Origin: Anaerolineales bacterium
GTDB lineage: Bacteria > Chloroflexota > Anaerolineae > Anaerolineales > Villigracilaceae
Direction: 5' to 3'
NCBI GenBank assembly: GCA_016789305.1
Contig: JAEURJ010000016.1
Location: 62,001 to 126,000 of the forward strand
DNA length: 64,000 nt
Numbering within the stretch: position 1 is the first letter of the stretch; each line of letters starts with the position of its first letter. A model generated the notes under the pieces. That model made no database searches. It was not told the origin of the DNA and was given only the letters and a program-made list of their open reading frames with translations. The position numbers and the translations under genes were made by a program. This document shows, piece by piece, positions 16,417 to 23,448 of this stretch.

Positions 16417-18207
16417 TCAATCATCCAACACGGATATAAAATCGAATCGCGTCACATCCACAAGACCTTTATCGGAGATGCGCAATTCGGGGATCACCAC
16501 CAGACCCAACAAACTCAACTGCATGTTGGGGTTGTTCAATTCACTTCCGCACAGCTTGAACCCTTCGAGCACGGTTGCCGCTTTCTTCGCAACCACATCC
16601 GCGCGCTCATTCGACATCAAACCCGCGATCTGCAGATCCACCAGGCCAACGACCTTGCCATCCAGCACCACCACCTGACCACCACCGCACTTCGCCAATT
16701 CATTCGCGGCCACCGCCATATTTTCTTCGTCGGTGCCGACCACGATCATATGATGGCTGTCATGCGCCACCGTCGAACCGATCGCACATTTGCGCGTAAA
16801 TTCAAATCCATTGACCAGCCCGACGGTCACCTTACCCGTCGCGCGGTGACGTTCCACCAACGCGATCTTTGCAATATCACGTTTGATATCTGTTTTGACT
16901 TCGCCGTTTTCCGCCTTGACCTTCATCCGTAAATGTTTGGTTGGCGCCTGATTCTCGATCACACCGATGACATGCGCCTCAATCTCTGACCCGTGGGCTG
17001 CCCTCGTCCGAAGGACAAAATCCTCCGCCTTGAGTGCCTTCTTCAAATGCACAGACTTGGTCACCCACTTGGGATATTTCACAGCTGGCAGCTTTACAAG
17101 CAATTCACCCTTCTCAGCGATCACTTGTCCTTTTGCAATCACCATATCCGCCTTGAAATTCATCAAGTCTTCCACCAATAACACATCCGCCCAGCGACCG
17201 GGAGCGATCATGCCCATCTCTTTGGTGAGACCGAAGTGCTCCGCCGAGTTGATCGTCATCATCTGGATCGCCGTCATGGGATTCAGGCCTTCACTGATCG
17301 CATGTCGCAGCACGCGGTCCATGTGACCTTCCGTCGTCAATGTCTCTGCATGTGAGTCATCGGTGCACAAAATAAAGCGGCGCGAATCCATTTTCTTTTC
17401 AGTGATGGCCTTGACTTGATTCGCCACATCGTGCCAGGCCGAACCATACCGCAGCATGGCTTTCATACCCTGGCGCACACGGGCCACTGCATCTTCAACA
17501 CGTGTGCCCTCGTGATCATCTTCCGCACCGCCCGCCACATATCCGTGAAATGGAAGTCCGAGGTCGGGTGAAGCATAATGCCCACCGATGGTCTTCCCCG
17601 CCGCATGGGTTGCAGACATTTCATCCAGCATCTTCTTATCGCTCATGAACACGCCGGGGAAGTTCATCATCTCGCCCAGCCCGATGATGCCTTTCCACTT
17701 CATCGCTTCGGTTACTTCCTTCGGTCCGATGGAGGAACCGGGGGTTTCCAATCCCGGCGCGGACGGGACGCATGATGGCATTTGCACCCATACATGGATG
17801 GGCTGCTTCTGCGCTTCATCCACCATCAACTTCACACCTTTGAGGCCAAAGATGTTTGCGATCTCATGCGGGTCAATGAACATGCCCGTCGTGCCACGGA
17901 CCGCAACAGCGCGCACGAATTCGGTCACGGTGACCATGCCCGACTCCACATGCATGTGGGCATCGAGCAGCCCCGGCACCAAATATCGTCCTTTGGCCTC
18001 GATCACCTTGGTCTTTTTGCCAATAGTATGAGTTGCATCGCGCCCCACATAAGCGATGTGCCCTTGCACGATGGCAATATCGGTATCAGGGATGATCTCC
18101 CCGGACTGCACGCTCACCCATTTGCCGCCGCGAATGACCAGGTCTGCATGAGCACGGCCCATTGCCACGTCAACCAGTGCTTTTGTGAGTTTTGTGGATG
18201 ATGTCAT
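16417..18207 (-). CDS. ade: Adenine deaminase
   Basis: This 596-residue enzyme converts adenine to hypoxanthine and ammonia, feeding the molybdenum hydroxylase. It has the amidohydrolase N-terminus with GLLDAHMHVESGMVT (metal ligands of the first HxH), the DPHEIANIFG segment, a conserved HYASPDLG, the LCTDDSHAE metal-binding Asp near residue 290, and the long C-terminal adenine-deaminase domain with GLVNGFEF and AHDSHHMIVVGTDEENM. Length fits the family. GGAGAGG precedes the ATG. It lies between a small membrane protein gene and the GntR regulator. Assignment is firm. Confidence 0.95.
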   Translation of the reverse strand: MTSSTKLTKALVDVAMGRAHADLVIRGGKWVSVQSGEIIPDTDIAIVQGHIAYVGRDATHTIGKKTKVIEAKGRYLVPGLLDAHMHVESGMVTVTEFVRAVAVRGTTGMFIDPHEIANIFGLKGVKLMVDEAQKQPIHVWVQMPSCVPSAPGLETPGSSIGPKEVTEAMKWKGIIGLGEMMNFPGVFMSDKKMLDEMSATHAAGKTIGGHYASPDLGLPFHGYVAGGAEDDHEGTRVEDAVARVRQGMKAMLRYGSAWHDVANQVKAITEKKMDSRRFILCTDDSHAETLTTEGHMDRVLRHAISEGLNPMTAIQMMTINSAEHFGLTKEMGMIAPGRWADVLLVEDLMNFKADMVIAKGQVIAEKGELLVKLPAVKYPKWVTKSVHLKKALKAEDFVLRTRAAHGSEIEAHVIGVIENQAPTKHLRMKVKAENGEVKTDIKRDIAKIALVERHRATGKVTVGLVNGFEFTRKCAIGSTVAHDSHHMIVVGTDEENMAVAANELAKCGGGQVVVLDGKVVGLVDLQIAGLMSNERADVVAKKAATVLEGFKLCGSELNNPNMQLSLLGLVVIPELRISDKGLVDVTRFDFISVLDD

Positions 18208-18231
18208 TTATCCTCTCCAGATGAAACGAAA

Positions 18232-18537
18232 CTACCCGGCCTTGATCACATTGAACAACAACCAAATAAACAGAAAATACGGGACCGCAATCACCCAGGC
18301 GAACATCTCGCGTCCGCGATACATCAAGAAGGCGGAGCTGAATGGCAGCAACGGCAGCAGAAAAAGTGGCGATTGAATCACCGGAAATCCGCTCAAAAAC
18401 CATGAGAATGGAAGAGCAAGGATGGCAGCCGCTACAAGGAAGCGATAATCACGCTTCAACAATCCGATGACGATCAGAATGATTGTCGCAAGAATCGCCG
18501 GCCAGCCGAAGAAAACAACAACAAGAAAATCAATCAT
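18232..18537 (-). CDS. Small integral membrane protein of unknown function
   Basis: This 101-residue protein has three or four hydrophobic segments (around residues 5-25, 33-45, 52-65 and 80-100) separated by short Arg-containing loops, so it is almost entirely membrane-embedded. No family is recognised. It sits 10 bases after the cupin gene and 24 bases before adenine deaminase, so it is cotranscribed with purine genes, but nothing in the sequence gives a role. Codon choice resembles its neighbours. Confidence 0.65.
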   Translation of the reverse strand: MIDFLVVVFFGWPAILATIILIVIGLLKRDYRFLVAAAILALPFSWFLSGFPVIQSPLFLLPLLPFSSAFLMYRGREMFAWVIAVPYFLFIWLLFNVIKAG

Positions 18538-18547
18538 GATTGGATCT

Positions 18548-19030
18548 TTACTCCAATTTCAACGGCGGCCCCAACAGTTCCATGCCGTGAGCTTTCCATA
18601 AAGCAGGATCCTGCGGAGGCATGGCGTTCGCCTTGGTCACTTCGCGGAAGAAGGCTTCCATTTTCCCGGCAGGCAGGAACGTGATCAACATCCTGCCGCG
18701 GGGACCGTTGCCTGAGAATGCCCACACATGCGGCACCTTGCGCGGGGCGAGCAACGATTCACCCGGTTTAAGCACAATTCTTTCACTTCCAACTTCAAGA
18801 ATAAACTCACCTTCCACAGAATAAAACCATTCGTCCTGATCAAAATGCAAATGTTTGGCGGGACCACCTTTGGCATGAAAGGTGTTCTCGATGACAAAGA
18901 GACCGTTTTCATCCTGCGGCACCACTTTGAAGGAAATCTCGCTGATACCGAGGCCGCGATGCTCGCCAAACAAATCTTCACCTGCCGGGACTTTATGCAT
19001 ATTACTGTTGGAACCTGTCTGGTCTGTCAT
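18548..19030 (-). CDS. Cupin-domain protein
   Basis: This 160-residue protein carries a single conserved beta-barrel cupin domain. HLHFDQDEWFYSVEGEF near residue 55 is cupin motif 1 with the metal-binding His/His/Glu pattern, and the PRKVPHVWAFSGNGPRG segment near residue 95 matches motif 2 with its His. Such proteins often bind a metal and a small carboxylate or sugar, as enzymes or sensors. It lies among purine genes and could handle a ring-opened product, but that is speculative. CAGGAGAAAG precedes the ATG. Confidence 0.8.
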   Translation of the reverse strand: MTDQTGSNSNMHKVPAGEDLFGEHRGLGISEISFKVVPQDENGLFVIENTFHAKGGPAKHLHFDQDEWFYSVEGEFILEVGSERIVLKPGESLLAPRKVPHVWAFSGNGPRGRMLITFLPAGKMEAFFREVTKANAMPPQDPALWKAHGMELLGPPLKLE

Positions 19031-19067
19031 TCTTTCTCCTGTTTCAAACTAACAATAAAGTTGATTG

Positions 19068-19640
19068 CTATCGATGATATCGGCCTTGCGAGAGCTGCAT
19101 CTCAGTCAACGGCTGCAAGGAGACATCCTCCTTCATCACAAAATCCAGTACCCGTTCAAAGTTCTCTTCCACCGAATGCAGTGAGTCGATGAAACGCGCA
19201 GTACCCGGCTGCCACTCGGCGAAATGCTCGCGCTGATGCTGGATGTTTTCCCAGGTGGCGACGTCTTGATCGTTCATTTCATCAAATCGTTTTGTCACAC
19301 GCTCCTGCCAAACTTTTTCATCGGAGATGAACACGTAGATCGGCAAAAAGCGGGCTTTATATTTTCGGGCAAGCTTCTGTGCATGTTGACGGTCCATGTT
19401 CATGAAGACCGAGTCGACGATGACATCGAGGCCAAGGGACAATTGTGTATTGACCAGATCAAGCAGAATATCCACTTTCGAGTCCCAGAATTCGATACCG
19501 GGGTTCCCAGGGACATTGCCGATGACATCATCGACCTTCAACAACGGCCAGCGTAATTTCCGTGCAAGTCTTTCCGCCAGTGTGGTTTTGCCCACACCGG
19601 GCAATCCCGAAAAAATAACCAAGCGCTGACCAATTTCCAC
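19068..19640 (-). CDS. P-loop kinase-like protein (zeta/adenylylsulfate-kinase-type fold)
   Basis: This 190-residue protein has Walker A GLPGVGKTT near residue 14 and DVIVDSVF as the Walker-B-like strand near residue 75, followed by a helical lid region rich in charged residues. It belongs to the AAA_33 group of small-molecule or nucleoside kinases. No antitoxin partner is present, so a toxin role is unlikely. It starts with GTG at 19640, after GGAAGG, 20 bases behind the amidohydrolase. A kinase for a nucleoside or a pathway intermediate would suit the cluster, but the substrate is unknown. Confidence 0.75.
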   Translation of the reverse strand: MEIGQRLVIFSGLPGVGKTTLAERLARKLRWPLLKVDDVIGNVPGNPGIEFWDSKVDILLDLVNTQLSLGLDVIVDSVFMNMDRQHAQKLARKYKARFLPIYVFISDEKVWQERVTKRFDEMNDQDVATWENIQHQREHFAEWQPGTARFIDSLHSVEENFERVLDFVMKEDVSLQPLTEMQLSQGRYHR

Positions 19641-19660
19641 AGTTTCAACCTTCCAACTTT

Positions 19661-21040
19661 CTAACCTGCCAACAATCTTTTGGCTGCCTTGTTATGTTTC
19701 TCGATCAAACGACCACGATCTACCGTGACCAACTGACCTTCCTTTACAACAAACTTTCCATTGACCACCGTGTAATCCACATTGACCGGCTGACCGAAGA
19801 CCACCGCTGAAACGGGGTCATGCATACCGGCAAAGCCAAGTTGATTCATATTCACAGCAAAGAAGTCGGCGCATTTGCCGGCTTCCAAACTGCCGATATC
19901 GGTTCTGCCCAACACGGCTGCACCGCCGCGTGTGCCCAAGTAAAGTGCTTCACGTGCCGTCATCAACTTGCGACTCGGATCATTTGATAATGAATAGCCG
20001 GTGATGCCTTCTTTGACTCTGGAAACCAACATCGCATTGCGGACTTCCGCCAACAGATGCGAGCCATCGTTGGAAGCGGAACCGTCCACGCCGAGACCCA
20101 CGTTCACGCCAGCCTTGCGATATTCCTTAATCGGCGCGATGCCCGAAGCCAGCCGCATGTTCGAGGTGGGACAATGCGCCACGCCGCAGTTATGTTTTGC
20201 AAACACCCTGATCTCTTCATCGTTCACGTATACCGCGTGCGCAAACCACACATCGTCCCCCACCCAGTCGACTTCTTGCATGTATCCCACAGGGCGGTGG
20301 CCGAATTTTTCCATGCAGAACTTTTCTTCATCTTCTGTTTCTGCGAGATGTGTATGTAAATGCACGCCGTATTCTCGTGCCATCTTTGCGGATTGCTTCA
20401 TCAGATCAGAGGTAACGCTGAACGGCGAACATGGCGCGAGCACGATCTGGGTCATCGCGCCGGGCTTGGCGTCGTGATATTTTTCGATCAGGCGCTGCGA
20501 GTCTTTCAGGATCGCATCTTCCGTGTCGACGACTGAATCGGGCGGCAACCCGCCTTTGGATTCACCGAGACTCATCGAGCCGCGCGATGCCTGCAGGCGC
20601 ACCCCGATCTCGGAAGCCGCAGCAATTTCATCGTCGAGCTTTGAACCGTTTGGATATAGATAGAGATGATCCGATGCGGTGGTGCATCCCGAAAGGGCCA
20701 GTTCAGCCAGTGCGGTCTGAGTCGAAATAAAAATATCATCGGGTTGGATCTTCGCCCAAATGGGATAAAGCGTCTTGAGCCAGTTGAAGAGGTTTGCATC
20801 CTGCGCGGCAGGGACGGCACGTGTGAGGGTTTGATAAAAATGATGGTGGGTGTTGACAAGGCCGGGGAAGACGACATGCCCTTTGAGATCGAGGACTTCA
20901 TCGGCAGTCGTCGGAAGATCGCGCATCGGACCAACCTCTTGAATGAGCCCGCGGCGAATAAAAAGACCACCCTCGGGAATTTCCCGTTGATGGTCGTCCA
21001 TGGTGACAATGTATGCGTTTTTGATGAGGAGGGTTGTCAT
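19661..21040 (-). CDS. ssnA: SsnA / 8-oxoguanine deaminase-like amidohydrolase
   Basis: This 459-residue metal-dependent hydrolase probably deaminates guanine-type purines. Metal ligands are in NTHHHFYQTLTR near residue 65, HTHLAET near residue 235 and the downstream HAVYVND; GVDGSASNDGSHLLAE near residue 320 holds the catalytic Asp and is typical of the 8-oxoguanine deaminase/hydroxyatrazine-hydrolase group that includes SsnA. The ATG at 21040 is chosen over upstream in-frame codons that would lie inside the promoter. It is the first gene of the long minus-strand cluster and follows a sigma70 promoter with an overlapping palindrome. Guanine, 8-oxoguanine or a related pterin are all possible substrates. 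Confidence 0.88.
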   Translation of the reverse strand: MTTLLIKNAYIVTMDDHQREIPEGGLFIRRGLIQEVGPMRDLPTTADEVLDLKGHVVFPGLVNTHHHFYQTLTRAVPAAQDANLFNWLKTLYPIWAKIQPDDIFISTQTALAELALSGCTTASDHLYLYPNGSKLDDEIAAASEIGVRLQASRGSMSLGESKGGLPPDSVVDTEDAILKDSQRLIEKYHDAKPGAMTQIVLAPCSPFSVTSDLMKQSAKMAREYGVHLHTHLAETEDEEKFCMEKFGHRPVGYMQEVDWVGDDVWFAHAVYVNDEEIRVFAKHNCGVAHCPTSNMRLASGIAPIKEYRKAGVNVGLGVDGSASNDGSHLLAEVRNAMLVSRVKEGITGYSLSNDPSRKLMTAREALYLGTRGGAAVLGRTDIGSLEAGKCADFFAVNMNQLGFAGMHDPVSAVVFGQPVNVDYTVVNGKFVVKEGQLVTVDRGRLIEKHNKAAKRLLAG

Positions 21041-21094
21041 GGTTAGCCTTTGGCAATTCGCAATCGGTCTGCAGAAAAAGCCTTGCACTTGTGT

Positions 21095-21109
21095 AGTTGT
21101 CTGACAACT
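21095..21109. promoter_or_regulatory. Palindromic operator candidate at the cluster's first promoter
   Basis: agttgtctgacaact is a perfect 15-base palindrome around one central base. It covers the expected transcription start of the promoter at 21112-21140, the usual place for a repressor site. Its TTGTCTGACAA core fits the TNGTNNNACNA pattern of FadR-subfamily GntR proteins better than the HutC consensus, so its regulator may not be the UTRA protein coded in this cluster. Confidence 0.55.
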
Positions 21110-21111
21110 CG

Positions 21112-21140
21112 AGTGTAGCAAAAAAGAAAGAGAATGTCAA
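21112..21140 (-). promoter_or_regulatory. Sigma70-type promoter of the purine cluster
   Basis: On the minus strand TTGACA (21140-21135) and TACACT (21117-21112) are separated by exactly 17 bases. Transcription would start near 21105, about 65 bases ahead of the first gene (start 21040). The same hexamers and spacing recur on the plus strand at 26741-26769. Confidence 0.75.
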
Positions 21141-21178
21141 CTTGAGGGTGACCTACAACAAGCCCGAGAACGGAGAAA

Positions 21179-21364
21179 ATGGCTTGTGGAGCTCGATGGG
21201 ACCTCGATGAGACCTCGATGGGAGCTACCGTGGATCTCAACCGTGCCCGTACCCGCATCCTCGGGCTGGGTCGTATCATCGAAGTGCTGGAGTCGCCGTA
21301 CCTGCAAATGAGCGTGATCGATTTTGCGCATCAAGTTGACAGGCTGTATCATTCGGAGAAGTAA
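21179..21364 (+). pseudogene. Possible remnant of the C-terminal end of a WYL-type regulator
   Basis: The last 45 codons before a stop at 21362-21364 read as plausible protein, with GLGRIIEVLESPYLQ followed by an amphipathic helix and ending LYHSEK. This pattern resembles the C-terminal end of WYL-domain regulators. The upstream part is disrupted, has short direct repeats (gacctcgatg) and no start signal, so it looks like a decayed gene end. The surrounding stretch 21141-21444 holds nothing else recognisable. Confidence 0.3.
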
Positions 21365-21444
21365 ATGCATCTGCTGGCACTGACTATCTTCCCAACAAAC
21401 TCAACCCAAAGGTCCTGGTTTTGAAAGTGTACACAAAAATAGGA

Positions 21445-21472
21445 TTGTAATCAGACAAAGATGGTCTATAAT
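21445..21472 (+). promoter_or_regulatory. Promoter of the FGE-like lipoprotein gene
   Basis: TTGTAA and TATAAT are separated by 16 bases. The expected start is near 21479, leaving a leader of about 50 bases before the ATG at 21530. Confidence 0.6.
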
Positions 21473-21529
21473 AAATTAACGGTCAGTATTCGTTATTGGT
21501 GATCAAGCATGCAACTGAGGAGAATACGT

Positions 21530-23167
21530 ATGAAGACGGCTCAACTCAAATATTATTTCATCATCATTCAAGTCATTATGCTGGGGGCATGTGCTCCCCA
21601 ATCCACTCCAATCATCCCTGATACATCCTCATCGCTCACACAGCCTCCAGTCGACAGCCCAGGTGCAGTTCCAATTGACCTGGCCGGTCCGGTGATGGAA
21701 GTGGGCTCAAGCTTCCTATATGTGGATGGCACTGTGCTTGTGCCAGTTCCTGGCGGACCCTTCACCATGGGATCCGGTGGACCGGACAATCCCGAACATG
21801 AGGTGAACGTATCCGACTTTTGGATCTACAGCACAAAAGTCACCAACGGACAGTACGCCTATTGTGTGGCAGCGGGGCTTTGTACGCCGCCGCTCAAGGC
21901 TGATAACCCTGTATTTGATGACAGGCTTCACAGCAATGATCCAATGGTGGGCGTGGATTATGATCAGGCGGCCGCATACTGCACCTTTGTACATGCCCGC
22001 CTCCCCACGGAAGCGGAATGGGAAAAGACAGCTCGCGGACCGGATGGCAATATTTATCCCTGGGGGGACGGAGCCCCAAGCTGTGACCTCCTGAATTACG
22101 TAAACTGCATAGGCAAAACAACGCCGGTCAATACCTATCCCACTGGCAGAAGCTACTATCAAGCATTCGATATGGCGGGGAATGTGCTTGAATGGGTGGC
22201 CGATTGGTACCGGGTGGATTATTATGCCAACTCGCCGACCGATAATCCAACCGGCCCGGACAAGAGTGAACACCGATCCGTTCGATCCAGCGCCTTCAAC
22301 AGCGGGAGCGACCAACTGCCTGCGTCAACCCGGTCCCATGCAAACCCCGGCATTCACCGCGATAATCTTGGTTTCCGCTGCGTTGTGGAAGATCCGACTT
22401 ATTTCGCACCCTCCTGTGAGACGCCGGCGATCTATGGCACAGACGGCATCGGTGGAGCAAACACTGGCCCTCAACCTGAGGTGTCTTGCCCAAACCTTGA
22501 GATCACACAGAATGCTTTTTGTCAGGGAACGACCCCGATCACCAATGTAACATTTTCCCCACCCGGAGCGGTCGTGATCCCTTCATCCTGTGTACCCAAT
22601 CCATCCGGCAACGGCGGATATCAATGTACTGAAAACGGTTCGATCGCAGTTTGTTCGACCTGTACGGTAACGGTACAGAGTCCACCGCTCTGTCCGAATG
22701 GAACTCAATACAACGACACATCAAAAACCTGTATCAGGACCACCGGCGGGACAGGCGCGTGCCTTCCCGGGTTCAGCCTCACATCACTGGAAACCTTTAA
22801 TTCAGTTCGCAGACTCATAACGGCCAGTGAATCCAATTCCGCATCCACGGTCACACCCGGCCAGTGTTGCGAATACACTCCCCAGACTTCGGACGTCCCT
22901 CTTCCAAATCAAACCTGCCTGAGCAGTATTCGTTCCCAGAATACGGTTTGTTACGACACTCCCCCAGTTTGCCCGCCTGGAACAACGTATGACGGTCAGC
23001 AATGCATCTCGACTCAAACGCAGAGTTTTTGCAAGGTCGAAGGAATTGCACTCAGTTCCTGCACAGGTGGAGGGGATGATGGAGGGACCGGCGGCTGTAC
23101 AAACTCATGCCCAAGAGGTTACGCTTTGAATCCCGCCACATGCGGCTGCGACTGCACCACCTGCTAG
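21530..23167 (+). CDS. Lipoprotein with a formylglycine-generating-enzyme (SUMF1) domain and Cys-rich tail
   Basis: This 545-residue protein has a signal peptide ending in MLGACAP (lipobox Cys near residue 21), so it is anchored outside the membrane. Residues about 80-290 form an FGE/sulfatase-modifying-factor domain: VPGGPFTMGS, RLPTEAEWEKTARG, YPWGDG, DMAGNVLEWVADWY and GFRCV. The following 250 residues form a Cys-rich, low-complexity region with repeated C-P/C-x-N patterns and a final GGDDGGTGG linker before a C-x-C-x2-C end. No sulfatase gene is nearby, so it is probably a binding or structural relative rather than a true FGE. AGGAGAA precedes the chosen ATG. A terminator follows. Confidence 0.85.
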   Translation: MKTAQLKYYFIIIQVIMLGACAPQSTPIIPDTSSSLTQPPVDSPGAVPIDLAGPVMEVGSSFLYVDGTVLVPVPGGPFTMGSGGPDNPEHEVNVSDFWIYSTKVTNGQYAYCVAAGLCTPPLKADNPVFDDRLHSNDPMVGVDYDQAAAYCTFVHARLPTEAEWEKTARGPDGNIYPWGDGAPSCDLLNYVNCIGKTTPVNTYPTGRSYYQAFDMAGNVLEWVADWYRVDYYANSPTDNPTGPDKSEHRSVRSSAFNSGSDQLPASTRSHANPGIHRDNLGFRCVVEDPTYFAPSCETPAIYGTDGIGGANTGPQPEVSCPNLEITQNAFCQGTTPITNVTFSPPGAVVIPSSCVPNPSGNGGYQCTENGSIAVCSTCTVTVQSPPLCPNGTQYNDTSKTCIRTTGGTGACLPGFSLTSLETFNSVRRLITASESNSASTVTPGQCCEYTPQTSDVPLPNQTCLSSIRSQNTVCYDTPPVCPPGTTYDGQQCISTQTQSFCKVEGIALSSCTGGGDDGGTGGCTNSCPRGYALNPATCGCDCTTC

Positions 23168-23200
23168 GGCTTTAGACTCATTTTCCGCGTACGTTTTTTA

Positions 23201-23230
23201 CCTCCAACTCAATAATGAGTTGGAGGTTTT
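23201..23230 (+). terminator. Intrinsic terminator of the FGE-like gene
   Basis: CCTCCAACTC and GAGTTGGAGG form a perfect 10-base stem with an AATAAT loop, followed by TTTT. Confidence 0.8.
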
Positions 23231-23448
23231 ATGTTTTCACAAGCATTCCATTCACATCTCCCCGTATTGCCTCGTTTGTAGATCATATGTGTGCCATGCT
23301 GAGTAAGTAATAATTTGGGATTTTTCATTCCCCTAAAACCACCCTCAAGGATGTTTTGTCCTTTAAATATTGTAAGGCCACCATACGGAATTGAAATCAT
23401 AAAGTTATGCCGTGCCGTAAACTTTATGCGATAATCATTGCAGTTCGA

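Noticed and set aside
19068..19640. Zeta-toxin reading of the P-loop protein
   Set aside because: No antitoxin gene is adjacent and the setting is metabolic, so a small-molecule kinase is more likely.
23209..23399. Minus-strand frame of 63 codons after the FGE-like gene
   Set aside because: It overlaps the terminator and has no start signal; the peptide has no recognisable features.
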